This document shows, piece after piece, positions 8,169 to 17,086 of a stretch of 41,203 nt of DNA; the first letter of the stretch is position 1, and every line of letters starts with the position of its first letter. The stretch lies in the NCBI RefSeq assembly GCF_017996735.1, contig NZ_JAGOGJ010000056.1:1-41203 (forward strand). Direction: 5' to 3'. The stretch comes from Niveispirillum sp. Its GTDB lineage: Bacteria; Pseudomonadota; Alphaproteobacteria; Azospirillales; Azospirillaceae. The position numbers were made by a program, and so were the translations under genes. The notes beneath the pieces are model-generated. The model was given only the letters and a program-made list of their open reading frames with translations. It was not told the DNA's origin and searched no databases.

Positions 8169-10771
8169 GCCGCTGCCTCCATCGCCACCGGATCGGGCAG
8201 GGGGGTGATCACGCCCGTGCCGCCATCCAGCCGCACCCGCATGCCGGTGCGCAGGTGCTGGCGCGCACCCGGAACGGCCAGCACGGCGGGAATGCCATAT
8301 TCCCGCGATACCACCGCCCCGTGCGACAGAACCCCGCCCGTTTCCGTGATCAGGCCGGCGATACGGGCGAATAACGGTGTCCAGGCCGGGTCGGTATAGG
8401 CCGTCACCAGGATCTCGCCGTCGCGTACCTGGCCCGCCTGGTCGATGCTGTCCAACACGCGCAAGGGGGCTTCCACCACGCCGGGTGAACAGACAATGCC
8501 GCGCAGACTATGCGCATCCGTCGCGGCCACCGTGGCGGATGCGCCGGATCGCGGCATGATCTCGTTGGGACGGGGATAGTTGCGGAAGCTGCGATGATAA
8601 TCCCGGTTGCGGCCCAGTTGCGTCAGCAGGGTGGCGATACGGGCTTCCTGTCCCACGCTGGCGAAGGATCGGGCCAGGGCGATCACCTCCGGGAATGCCA
8701 GATGCATGACGGCGTCGGATGCGTCGATCAGGCCGGCGGCGTGCAGGCGCCGCCCCAGCGCCAGCGCCGCGACCCGGACCAGCCGGTACATACGCGTGGA
8801 ACGTTCCCGCATCTGTTCCCGCAGGGCCAGCATGGCGCGATGGGTGACCAGTTCACGGCGCAGATCGGCCGCGTCGATGCCGGCCAGCGCCGTGCGGTAA
8901 CGGTTCAGGCTGCGCTCCTCCTGTCGTTCCGGGGCGTCCGCGTCATCGCGGGCCAGCAGCAACAGCAGATTCTGGAACACCGGCAGCGGGTCCTCGTCCC
9001 AGCAAGGCACCAGCAGGTCCAGTTCCCGCAGGCTGCGATGGCGGTGGGCGTGGATGAAGGGGCGCAACTCGTCCTCGCCCGGATAGGGCTCTCCCGCCAG
9101 ATGGCGGCGGCACAGTTCCACAGCCCCCAGGATGCGGGCCGCTGCGGCATCGTCCGGCCGGCTGCGCAGCCGGCGGCTGACGCGCCACAGGTCACGCACC
9201 GGGGTCAGATGGGGAACGCCGCTCAACCCCCCGGCCAGCGCCAGATAATCATGTTCGGCCCGCCCGCGCCGCCGCTGGCGGTGGTTATGCTTGCCCAGCG
9301 TCTCGCGAAACAGGGTCGCCATGTTGGCATTGTCATAGATGGTGGTGAAGTACCGCGCCTCGCAGGTGTAATGATGGCGGGACATCACGGCGTCGATATG
9401 GGTGGCCAGGCCCGTGGCATCCAACCCGTCGGGGTCGACCGCCTCCAGCCCCGTCAGCAGGGTGTCCAGGTCGGCAAGCGTGGCGCTCGCCGTCTTCAGC
9501 CGGCGCCGCACGGACCAGCGGATGCCGAACAAGACGCGCAGGCCCGTCACCAAGGTGCGCGGGGTGACGGGTGTCCGGATCGCGTCGCCCCGGCTGGAGG
9601 GTGCGATACCCAGGTCGGCGTCGAACGCGCGTTCCTCGAAGCCGGGGATACGCCGTAAACCATCCTTGACCGCGCTCAGGTTCCAATAGGGAAAGCCGCA
9701 GCGCAGCAGGGTCCAGGGGCGCGGCGTGGAGCGCGCCCGCCGGGGCCGGGCCAGCAACCCGACACTGCCCAGATAGGCCGGCATGCTGGTTTCAAGCACG
9801 GTCTTGTACAGGGACCAGATCAGGGCACAGGGGATATGGGCCGCGACCCCGCCATCCTTCAGGTCGGCATTGGTCCATTGGTCCGTCAGGTCGTGATGGA
9901 TGGCGGCGATGGCCCGGCTTTGCAGCACATGGAACCGGTCGCGGTACCAGGCCCATTCGATATCCTGCGGCCGGCCATAATGTGCCTGGATGGCCAATGC
10001 CAGCGCACCCAGCGTGCGGACCTGATCGTCACTCAAGGGGGGCGTCTCTTCCGCCATCCGTTCGCGGGTCAGGTGGTCTTCCATCCAGTCATAGCGCCAG
10101 GCACTGGGATTGCGTTCCCCCTGTACCAGGCTGTCGCCCAGCCCGGGCACCGCCTCGATCAGCATTTCAGTGTCGTTGCCGCGCACCGGATCGACGGTGA
10201 ACACCACACCGGCACAGTCCGCCGGTACCATGCCCTGGATCAGGCAGGCGGGCTGAAGCTCGGCCACCGACAGCCCGCGTTGACGGCAGTAATCGCGGAC
10301 CCGTGGGGCAAAGGCGGAGGCCCAGCAGGTGCGTATCGCCCGGCACAGATCGTCGATGCCCCGGACATTCAGCACCGTTTCATACAGGCCGGCAAAGGAA
10401 CTGCCGTCCAGATCCTCCAGCGTTGCGGAGGATCGCACCGCCAGCGCCCCGAACCCCTCGGCGTTCAAGGTGCCATGCACCACGGTCAGTGCCGCCACCA
10501 GGGTATCGGGCAACGGCATGGCCAGAATGGCCGCGCGCAGGGCGGCGCCGTCATCATCCGTTCGGCCGGCGGCGAAATCGGCCAGCAGCGCCGGCAGGGT
10601 GCCGCCGGCCGAACGGATGGCGGCCTGGAAGGTCCAGGTGGGCAGGGCATGCGCCGCCGGAACGGCGAAACCGGCCTGGCGCAGTTCGGCCAGATGGCGG
10701 GTCTTGCCGCCGACCACCACCCCATGCGCGGGGCAGATATCGTCCAGGGACAGGGTGGATGGCTCGTGCAT
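8165..10771 (-). CDS. RPH-like dikinase: PPDK-type ATP-grasp plus PEP-utiliser His domain (copy 2)
   Basis: An 868-residue protein with the same architecture as the product of 3294-6002 but strongly diverged. The N-terminal ATP-grasp has GGKTRHLAEL, a VRSSATLEDL block and the closing FHVLQSRAIAAI. The middle region carries many Arg-rich helices. The C-terminal swivelling domain is TGGVLSH817GAVVSREYGIP then LDGGTGVITPL. The TIM barrel of PEP synthase/PPDK is absent. The middle domain shows little resemblance to copy 1, so the two enzymes probably act on different substrates. The start is 18 nt after the aminotransferase-reductase gene with only a weak ribosome-binding site, and the 3' end overlaps the GNAT gene by 4 nt. 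Confidence 0.77.
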   Translation of the reverse strand: MHEPSTLSLDDICPAHGVVVGGKTRHLAELRQAGFAVPAAHALPTWTFQAAIRSAGGTLPALLADFAAGRTDDDGAALRAAILAMPLPDTLVAALTVVHGTLNAEGFGALAVRSSATLEDLDGSSFAGLYETVLNVRGIDDLCRAIRTCWASAFAPRVRDYCRQRGLSVAELQPACLIQGMVPADCAGVVFTVDPVRGNDTEMLIEAVPGLGDSLVQGERNPSAWRYDWMEDHLTRERMAEETPPLSDDQVRTLGALALAIQAHYGRPQDIEWAWYRDRFHVLQSRAIAAIHHDLTDQWTNADLKDGGVAAHIPCALIWSLYKTVLETSMPAYLGSVGLLARPRRARSTPRPWTLLRCGFPYWNLSAVKDGLRRIPGFEERAFDADLGIAPSSRGDAIRTPVTPRTLVTGLRVLFGIRWSVRRRLKTASATLADLDTLLTGLEAVDPDGLDATGLATHIDAVMSRHHYTCEARYFTTIYDNANMATLFRETLGKHNHRQRRRGRAEHDYLALAGGLSGVPHLTPVRDLWRVSRRLRSRPDDAAAARILGAVELCRRHLAGEPYPGEDELRPFIHAHRHRSLRELDLLVPCWDEDPLPVFQNLLLLLARDDADAPERQEERSLNRYRTALAGIDAADLRRELVTHRAMLALREQMRERSTRMYRLVRVAALALGRRLHAAGLIDASDAVMHLAFPEVIALARSFASVGQEARIATLLTQLGRNRDYHRSFRNYPRPNEIMPRSGASATVAATDAHSLRGIVCSPGVVEAPLRVLDSIDQAGQVRDGEILVTAYTDPAWTPLFARIAGLITETGGVLSHGAVVSREYGIPAVLAVPGARQHLRTGMRVRLDGGTGVITPLPDPVAMEAAA

Positions 10772-10789
10772 GGCGGGACCGATGGCCTT

Positions 10790-13771
10790 TTAGAAGATGC
10801 GGGTCTGTTTGCGGTGGCCCAGGTGAAAACCGTGCTTGTCGCCCAGGGCGCCCATCGCATCGACCTGATAGGGCTGGATGTTCCCGTAGGAACAACTGGG
10901 ATGCCCTGCTTCCAGACCCAGCAGGATGGTTTCCGACAGGCAGGCATAGGCCATGCCCGTGGCCAGGCGCATGCCTTTGACCGGCATGGATTCCGCGTGG
11001 GGCAGGGCGACTTCGCCGCCCAGCAGCACGGTGATGTCCTGATCATTGTCGAACAGGTCGTCACGGCAATTTGCCGGGACCGAGATGTCGCAAACGATGG
11101 CGCCCGGCTTGCAATGCTCCGGACCCAGGAAGGGCTCCGGGGCGTTGGTGGCCACCACCAGCAGGTCGCAACCGCGTAGCGCGTCCAGCCGGTCAACCAC
11201 GGCCAGCGGCGGCGTCGCGCCGCTCTCCCGCCAGTATTGGCTGAAGCGTGGCCAGGGGCGGTCCACCGCGTCAGGGCCGATCATGCCGGACGCTGTCGCC
11301 ACGGCCCGTTCAAACCCGCTGCATGGCGTGCCACCGGCGGCCAGTTCGCCCAGGGTCTGGGTCAGCACGGTGACGGCCGCCCGCTCCGCCTTGCGCACGC
11401 CGCGCGCATGGTCGCCGCCATACAGCAGCAGCCGGCCGGCGTGGCGGGTGAAACATTGGGCATAGGCGGTGCAGATATTGCCACCGGCGCCGATGATGCC
11501 AACGGTGAGATGGCGGGTGTCCCAGCCACGCTCGTGCGCCGTGGTCAGCACGGCCTGCACGCCCATATGGACGGTAAAGCTGTTTCCGGTGGTGATGGTG
11601 GTCCGTGCATCCGGCACGGTCTGACCGTTTTTGGTCAGGATGGAGGTGTACTGGCCCAGGCCCACGACGGTGCAGCCGAACTCGTTGCGCAGGGTGGCGA
11701 CGCCGCGATGGCACAACGCCTGGAAGCGGCTTTCATCCTGGTCCAGCAGGGCGCGGCGGATCATGCCGGATGTCACGGGAATACCGGCGAACACCACGCT
11801 GGTCTGACCGCCCCGCGCCGAGGTGATGGCCCGCCGCCCCAGCACGATGGGTTCGATGACCGGCAGCATCCGTGCCAGCAGGTCTTCCAGCGTGTCCGCA
11901 TCCAGCAATGCCAGCGACGGGTCGGCAATCCGCAGGTGGGCGGCGTCGATATAGTGGGTCAGGAAACCGACCCGACGCATGCCGTCGGGCAGCGGTTCCA
12001 GCGGGATTTCACCCTGGCGGTAGTCGCCCAGGGGCCGCAGGCCGCGCATCTGCTCGGGCAGCGCGAATTCGATCAGCTTATAGATATCCTCGTTGGCCAG
12101 GATACCGCACATCTGGTCGAAGGCGGCCAGCAGACGGTCGATCTCCGCAAGCTTGAGATAGGCGGAAGGCTGGATGCGGATCACGGCCGACGCACCCAGC
12201 GCCGGCGCGATCCGGATGCGATGTTCATGCAGCAGATAACCCGCCAGCACGTATCCCATGTAACCGCTGCGCGCCAGCAGTTGCAGGCCGTAGCTCTGGC
12301 GCAGTTTCATGTCGGCAAAGGCGATGCCCAGCATCAGCCCCTCGCCCCGCACCTCGCGGATCACCTCGGGATAGCGAGCCCTCAGCGCTTCGAAGCCGGC
12401 TTTCAGGCGCCCGCCGCGTAACTGCACCGCGTCACCCAAATGGCGGGCGATGTCCAGCGCCTTGCGGGCAATGCCGCAGGACGGGTCATCCTCCACATTG
12501 GTGGAGGTATGCAACAGGCCGAAGCGTGGCAGATAGTGTTCACGGGTGACGGCGCAGGCGGAAATCTTGGCCAGGCCGCCGCCCAGCGACTTGCCCAGCA
12601 GATAATAGTCGGCGATCAGGCCCATGTGGGTTGACGCCAGCAGCGCGCCGGTGCGGTAGAACCCGCTCTGGATTTCATCCACCACGACCGGCACCCCGGC
12701 GGCGCGGGCCTGGGCTGCCAGCGCCACGGCGGCATCAGATGGGACCGGAATGACCCCGGCCTCCCCCTGGATGGGTTCGATGAACAGGGCAGCGTAGGCG
12801 TTGAAGGTTTCGTCGCGACAGGTGACCCGTCCATCGGCGACGGTGCCGGGCATGACCAGCGTGTAGGCGCCGTCGGCGACCAGACCTGCCGCCGCGTCCG
12901 GGTCCGCCTGCAGACGCTGCCAATCGAAGAAGGTGGTTTCCGGGGCGCCGCGCAGGAACGGGTCACGGAACAGCGGCTTAAAGGTCAGGGACAGCGCCCC
13001 CATGGTCTTGCCGTGAAAGGCGCCCTGTGCTGCCAGGAATCGGGGGGCGGCCTTGGCCAAGGCATCGGCATTGCGGGTGCGAACTGCCGCGCTGAAGGCG
13101 TCGAACCCGGCATGGGCGCGGCCGTCCAGGATCAGTTCCAACGGCGTGCCCTGGCGTCTGGCATCGATATCGGCGGCGCGGATACGTGCCAGACGTTGTT
13201 CCACCTGTTCGGTGAAGGTGTTCAGGCGGGCAATCTGGACCATGCGTGCATGTTTGACGGCGGCCTCCACCGCTTCGGCGCCGGAATTGCCCAGGGTGAT
13301 CACAAAATGGCGCCCGGTGGCGGCATGCAACTCCTCGTCCAGGTCCTGGCACAGCAGGCCCGCCTCACCCCGGATCGACATCTGGGCGTGGGTCGGCACT
13401 TCCTGGTTCAACTGGGAAATCGCCAGCCGGCGCAGTTCCGGATGGTTGTGTCCCAGGATCAGCGACCCGTACCCCCCCGCCAGGTCCAGAACCCTGACCT
13501 CGCTTCCCTTCTCGTCGCGGTAACAGAGATAGTCGCCGAAGGCCCGGCTATAGGGCTTGTCCAGCCCCAGGATGCGCAGCAGCTCCGCCGCCCGGGGGCG
13601 GGTATGGTCGGCATAGCCGCGCACTGCGGCCGCATCGCCAGCGGGAGCGTCTTCGTTAAAGCCACCCTGATCCGCGGACAGATCCGGGGCGCCGGCCAGA
13701 AAGGGGGTGTCCATGAGCGTTTCCATAGGGGGTTGGCCTCGCATCGGTCGCGCAATGGTGTCGGGTGTCAT
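10790..13771 (-). CDS. Fusion of class III aminotransferase and acyl-ACP reductase (AAR)-like domain
   Basis: A 993-residue two-domain protein. Residues ~60-560 are a fold-type I class III aminotransferase: NSGAEAVEAA near 162, VVVDEIQSGF with Asp365, and the PLP lysine K394 in LLGKSLGGG. Residues ~600-993 resemble cyanobacterial long-chain acyl-ACP reductase, which reduces acyl-ACP or acyl-CoA to a fatty aldehyde with NADPH. Visible blocks are GFLTHY, LGQYTSILT, TTGNSFTV, a Rossmann loop GIIGAGGN (~758-765), LLGGEV and ACLSET, whose C944 matches the AAR catalytic cysteine. The fused activities could turn an acyl thioester into an aldehyde and then an amine. The start at 13771 has GGAG 7 nt upstream and overlaps the preceding stop as ATGA; longer in-frame extensions lack such support. 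The identity of the natural substrate is unknown. Confidence 0.82.
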   Translation of the reverse strand: MTPDTIARPMRGQPPMETLMDTPFLAGAPDLSADQGGFNEDAPAGDAAAVRGYADHTRPRAAELLRILGLDKPYSRAFGDYLCYRDEKGSEVRVLDLAGGYGSLILGHNHPELRRLAISQLNQEVPTHAQMSIRGEAGLLCQDLDEELHAATGRHFVITLGNSGAEAVEAAVKHARMVQIARLNTFTEQVEQRLARIRAADIDARRQGTPLELILDGRAHAGFDAFSAAVRTRNADALAKAAPRFLAAQGAFHGKTMGALSLTFKPLFRDPFLRGAPETTFFDWQRLQADPDAAAGLVADGAYTLVMPGTVADGRVTCRDETFNAYAALFIEPIQGEAGVIPVPSDAAVALAAQARAAGVPVVVDEIQSGFYRTGALLASTHMGLIADYYLLGKSLGGGLAKISACAVTREHYLPRFGLLHTSTNVEDDPSCGIARKALDIARHLGDAVQLRGGRLKAGFEALRARYPEVIREVRGEGLMLGIAFADMKLRQSYGLQLLARSGYMGYVLAGYLLHEHRIRIAPALGASAVIRIQPSAYLKLAEIDRLLAAFDQMCGILANEDIYKLIEFALPEQMRGLRPLGDYRQGEIPLEPLPDGMRRVGFLTHYIDAAHLRIADPSLALLDADTLEDLLARMLPVIEPIVLGRRAITSARGGQTSVVFAGIPVTSGMIRRALLDQDESRFQALCHRGVATLRNEFGCTVVGLGQYTSILTKNGQTVPDARTTITTGNSFTVHMGVQAVLTTAHERGWDTRHLTVGIIGAGGNICTAYAQCFTRHAGRLLLYGGDHARGVRKAERAAVTVLTQTLGELAAGGTPCSGFERAVATASGMIGPDAVDRPWPRFSQYWRESGATPPLAVVDRLDALRGCDLLVVATNAPEPFLGPEHCKPGAIVCDISVPANCRDDLFDNDQDITVLLGGEVALPHAESMPVKGMRLATGMAYACLSETILLGLEAGHPSCSYGNIQPYQVDAMGALGDKHGFHLGHRKQTRIF

Positions 13772-15369
13772 CGGCCGCTCCGCCATTGCTTCAGCAGCCA
13801 CAGGTAGCAAGCCCCAAGGGCGATCCCCACCGGCCAGCCCAGGGGCACGCCGAACCATACGGGCAGGGAAGCGCCCCCCAGCAGGACGGCCAGACCGACA
13901 CTGACGATGGCCACGGAGATCATCCGTGCATGACGGTCGGCGAGATGCTGATCGCGGGTGGAGGCGCGGGTTTCGACATTGAGGGTGTAGCGCTCGGCGA
14001 AAAGCTCGCCCAGCAGATGCTCCAGACGCTCGGGTGAGCGTTTCAGCAGTTCGGAGATGCTGCCGATGATGCCCTGCAGCTCCAGCGGGCTCAGCGGTCT
14101 GAACAGTTCGCGGGCCTGCAGGGCGGGAAAGAAGTCACCGCCGACCCGCCGCAGGTCGACACGTGCGCCCAGCATTCCGGTTACCGTCTCGGCCGTCAGC
14201 AGGGCGCGGTAGAGCGCCATGGAGTCGCTGGAGATATGCATATGCGCGCTGCGGGCCGCACGGACGATCTGCATCAGCCAGATATGGGTCTGACCGCCGG
14301 CGGGGCCGTCTTCGCCGGCAACCGGCTCGCGGCGCTTGGCGGTCCATACGCTGGTGGCGGCATAGAATTCGCGTTTGAAGATTTCAGGACGCGAGGCGTC
14401 GGTGCTTTCCAGCAGGGATTCGGCAGCCTGATACAGGGCATCGGCATCATCGCGGACGATGGCCCCGAAATAGCGCAGCAGCCGCTGGCGCATCGTTGTT
14501 TCCAACTCGCCACACAGCCCGAAATCGATCATGCCCAGACGACCATCGGGCAGCAGCATCAGGTTGCCGGGATGCAGGTCGATGGCGAAGAAGCGGTAGA
14601 CAAAAATCTGGGTAAGGCAGGTGTCCAGCAGCCGGTAGGCCAGACGATCGCGCTCGTACCCCAGTTCGCGCAACGGTTCCATGCGGCGCGGGTCGCCGCT
14701 CTGCTGGGCGCGGATGATGCGGCTGAGCGCGATGCCATCCAGGAACTCGCAGGTCAGCACACCATCGCCGCACAGGTCCGGATAGGGCTGGGGGATGCGG
14801 ATGCCGTCATCCTTGGCATGGTTGGCGTACATGCGGGTGAGGTTGTCCAACTCCCGCTTGAAATCGAGTTCCTGGCGCAGCCAGATGGCCATCTCCTCCA
14901 CCGCCTCACGCGGGGACACGATCAGGTCCGCGCCGGCCCTTTCCAGCAGGGCCGCCAGCCGCGTCGCCTGACGCAGGTCGCGGTCCACCCGTTCCGCGAT
15001 GCCACGGCGGCGGATCTTGATGACCACCTCCCGCCCGTCATGCAGGCGGGCGCGGTGAGCCTGGGCGATGGAGCCGCTGCCCACCGGCTGGGGACGGATC
15101 TGCGCGAACAGATGGTCGGGGTCACGACCCAGGCTTTCCGCCAGCAGCGCCCGCGCCTCCTCCCACGGCATCGGGTGGGCGTCATCCAGCAGACCCAGCA
15201 GTTCGGTGCCATATTCCGCCGGGATCAGGTCGGGACGCAGCGCCAGGAACTGGCCCAGCTTCACAAAGGTGGGGCCCAGCCTCTCCAGGCGGGCGCGAAA
15301 GACCTCCGGCGTGCCGATAAGGCCGCGTTCGATCATGTTCAGTGTGGGGGCTTCTGCCATATCCATCAT
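13768..15369 (-). CDS. UbiB/ABC1 (ADCK)-family atypical kinase, divergent
   Basis: A 533-residue UbiB-family protein with two hydrophobic segments at its C-terminus. Conserved points are the KxGQ motif K37-L-G-Q40, the VIK lysine K118, the ExD motif E167-L-D169, and D282-FG. Two signatures differ from the family norm. The alanine-rich nucleotide loop (AAAS) reads VGSGS at 96-100. The usual HADPHPGN reads AIDLHPGN, keeping D264. UbiB proteins support prenyl-lipid synthesis and lipid handling, mostly by ATPase rather than protein-kinase action. The gene starts one base after the stop of the other UbiB gene and overlaps the aminotransferase gene by 4 nt. ATG at 15369, 15366 or 15360 could serve as start. 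It probably services lipid intermediates at the membrane. Confidence 0.82.
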   Translation of the reverse strand: MMDMAEAPTLNMIERGLIGTPEVFRARLERLGPTFVKLGQFLALRPDLIPAEYGTELLGLLDDAHPMPWEEARALLAESLGRDPDHLFAQIRPQPVGSGSIAQAHRARLHDGREVVIKIRRRGIAERVDRDLRQATRLAALLERAGADLIVSPREAVEEMAIWLRQELDFKRELDNLTRMYANHAKDDGIRIPQPYPDLCGDGVLTCEFLDGIALSRIIRAQQSGDPRRMEPLRELGYERDRLAYRLLDTCLTQIFVYRFFAIDLHPGNLMLLPDGRLGMIDFGLCGELETTMRQRLLRYFGAIVRDDADALYQAAESLLESTDASRPEIFKREFYAATSVWTAKRREPVAGEDGPAGGQTHIWLMQIVRAARSAHMHISSDSMALYRALLTAETVTGMLGARVDLRRVGGDFFPALQARELFRPLSPLELQGIIGSISELLKRSPERLEHLLGELFAERYTLNVETRASTRDQHLADRHARMISVAIVSVGLAVLLGGASLPVWFGVPLGWPVGIALGACYLWLLKQWRSGR

Positions 15370-15370
15370 C

Positions 15371-16942
15371 TCAGGCGGCCCCCCGCCACGGCTTCAGCAG
15401 CCAGATGGTGCCGCCCAGGAACATCAGCGCCAGTATGAGACGCTGGGTGGCATGTTCACGATGACGCCGGAACGGGGCGGACCAGTGGCGGCGCACCCCC
15501 AAGCCTCCCGACAAGGTGCTGCTGGCCAACCGCGTGACGACGCGGCGTCCGGCGGCCGACCGTGCCGGGTCGATCACGGCATCCGGCCCTTCATAGAGCG
15601 CCGGCAGGCTGGCCATGCCTTCCTTCTGCGACCGGAAGAACTGTGCCATTTCACCGAACAGGTCGATATAGGACCCCAGTTTCAGGGCGCTGGCGTCCAG
15701 CATGTAAAGCGCGCGCCAGTACAGAAGGCTGTTGCTGCCACCACGCAGCCCGTGGCGGCGGGCCGCATCGATGATCTCTCCGCTGTGATTGCCCAGATGG
15801 CGGGCCTTCAGGCTGGAGTTGGGGTCCATCGATGCCAGGTACCAGGCGTGCAGCCGCTCCTTGGCCTCGCGTTCGAAAGCCTGCCAGTCGGTGCTGTCGG
15901 TGGCGATATACTGTTCACGCACACAGGCGTAGCAACCATCGACGTCGCCGATGCTGATCCGTTCGATCTGCCGGGCCAGCACCCGGCGCTGTCGCGGATG
16001 CAATTCACCAAAGATGCCGAAATCAATGAAGGTCGCCCGGTTGTCGGGGCAGACGATGATGTTGCCCGGGTGCGGATCGCCGTGGAAGAAACCTCTGGCG
16101 AACAGTTGATGCAGCACCGACTGCACCACGTTGTGGCCAAAAAGCGAAAGGTCGAGGCCGGGGAACGCGCGGCGAAGTTCGGCATCCCTGTCCGGCACGG
16201 TGCCCAGCTTTTCCATATGAGCCAGGACCTTGCCAAGGGTGGGGCCTTCGATGAATTCGCTGGTCAGGACGTGCTGTCCCGTCAGGTCCCAATGGATGCG
16301 GGGGAACCGCTCCCAGGGGCCGGCGCCACGGCGCAAGCGTTCCGCAACCCGGCCCTCCTGGGTGAAGTCCAGTTCGCCCCGCGTCCACAACGCGAACTCC
16401 TCCACCGTCTCGCGTACCGAAAACACGGCCGACAGACCCAGGCGGTCCAGCAGGCCGCCATAGGCCGCCAGCAGACGCATGTCGGCCTCGAAGGTGGGGC
16501 CGATGCCGGGTCGCTGCACCTTGACCGCCACCTTCTCCCCGGTCCGGGTCCAGGCGACATGCACCTGGGCCACAGAGGCGGCGGCGATGGGAACGGGGTC
16601 GAAATCGACGAAAAGTTCTTCTGGCGGCGCCCCCAACTCCGCCATGATCACGTCGCGGATGTCGGCAAAGGGAACAGGCTCCACCGCTTCGAACAGCGAG
16701 GCCAGTTCCTGGCACAGGGCCGGCGGCAGGATATCGAAGCGCATGGCAAGGAACTGGCCGAATTTCAGATAGGTCAGCCCCAGATCCTCGATCACATGGC
16801 GCACGGCCCGGTAAAGCCGGGCGCGGCCAGGCCGCACAAGCACCGGCGCCAGTCGCCGCACCAACACCCCGGCCAAGCGCAGGGCACGGCCCAGGATATG
16901 CGGCAGCGTGGGGGCGGGTCCTGGTTGGACCATGGTCTGCAT
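15371..16942 (-). CDS. UbiB/ABC1 (ADCK)-family atypical kinase, canonical motifs
   Basis: A 523-residue UbiB-family protein with all hallmark motifs intact: K60-F-G-Q63, the alanine-rich loop AAASVAQVH (120-128), lysine K141, E190-L-D192, HGDPHPGN and IDFG. A C-terminal hydrophobic stretch ending LLKPWRGAA probably anchors it in the membrane. Family members are needed for ubiquinone synthesis or for moving hydrophobic lipids, but this copy sits in a lipid operon rather than with ubi genes. ATG at 16942 is chosen because AAGGA lies 12 nt upstream. A TTG 17 codons earlier is less likely. It is followed by the divergent UbiB gene with a single-base gap. The pair may work as a heteromer, as seen with some ABC1 paralogues; this is inference. 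Confidence 0.83.
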   Translation of the reverse strand: MQTMVQPGPAPTLPHILGRALRLAGVLVRRLAPVLVRPGRARLYRAVRHVIEDLGLTYLKFGQFLAMRFDILPPALCQELASLFEAVEPVPFADIRDVIMAELGAPPEELFVDFDPVPIAAASVAQVHVAWTRTGEKVAVKVQRPGIGPTFEADMRLLAAYGGLLDRLGLSAVFSVRETVEEFALWTRGELDFTQEGRVAERLRRGAGPWERFPRIHWDLTGQHVLTSEFIEGPTLGKVLAHMEKLGTVPDRDAELRRAFPGLDLSLFGHNVVQSVLHQLFARGFFHGDPHPGNIIVCPDNRATFIDFGIFGELHPRQRRVLARQIERISIGDVDGCYACVREQYIATDSTDWQAFEREAKERLHAWYLASMDPNSSLKARHLGNHSGEIIDAARRHGLRGGSNSLLYWRALYMLDASALKLGSYIDLFGEMAQFFRSQKEGMASLPALYEGPDAVIDPARSAAGRRVVTRLASSTLSGGLGVRRHWSAPFRRHREHATQRLILALMFLGGTIWLLKPWRGAA

Positions 16943-17086
16943 GGCGTGCGGTGATCCTTTGATGGGCCTTTGACGGCCGAATGCAGGGCGCAAAAAGGCA
17001 CGAGGGGCCGTCGCAATGAAGCGACGATCCCAGCAGGAGCATGGGCGGAAAGTGTTTCTGGCGACCCTGGGCCGGGGTCGGCTGGC

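Noticed and set aside
3294..10771. Calling the dikinases phosphoenolpyruvate synthase
   Set aside because: The C-terminal PEP/pyruvate-binding barrel is missing in both, so gluconeogenic PpsA is excluded.
13013..15438. Long plus-strand frames opposite the aminotransferase and UbiB genes
   Set aside because: They are mirror frames with no ribosome-binding sites or recognisable domains.
299..16942. A prodigiosin-type (PigC/PigE-like) pigment cluster
   Set aside because: PigC-like architecture and aminotransferase-reductase chemistry are shared, but the carrier proteins, PigA/H/I/J equivalents and pyrrole enzymes are absent, and the phospholipid genes do not fit.
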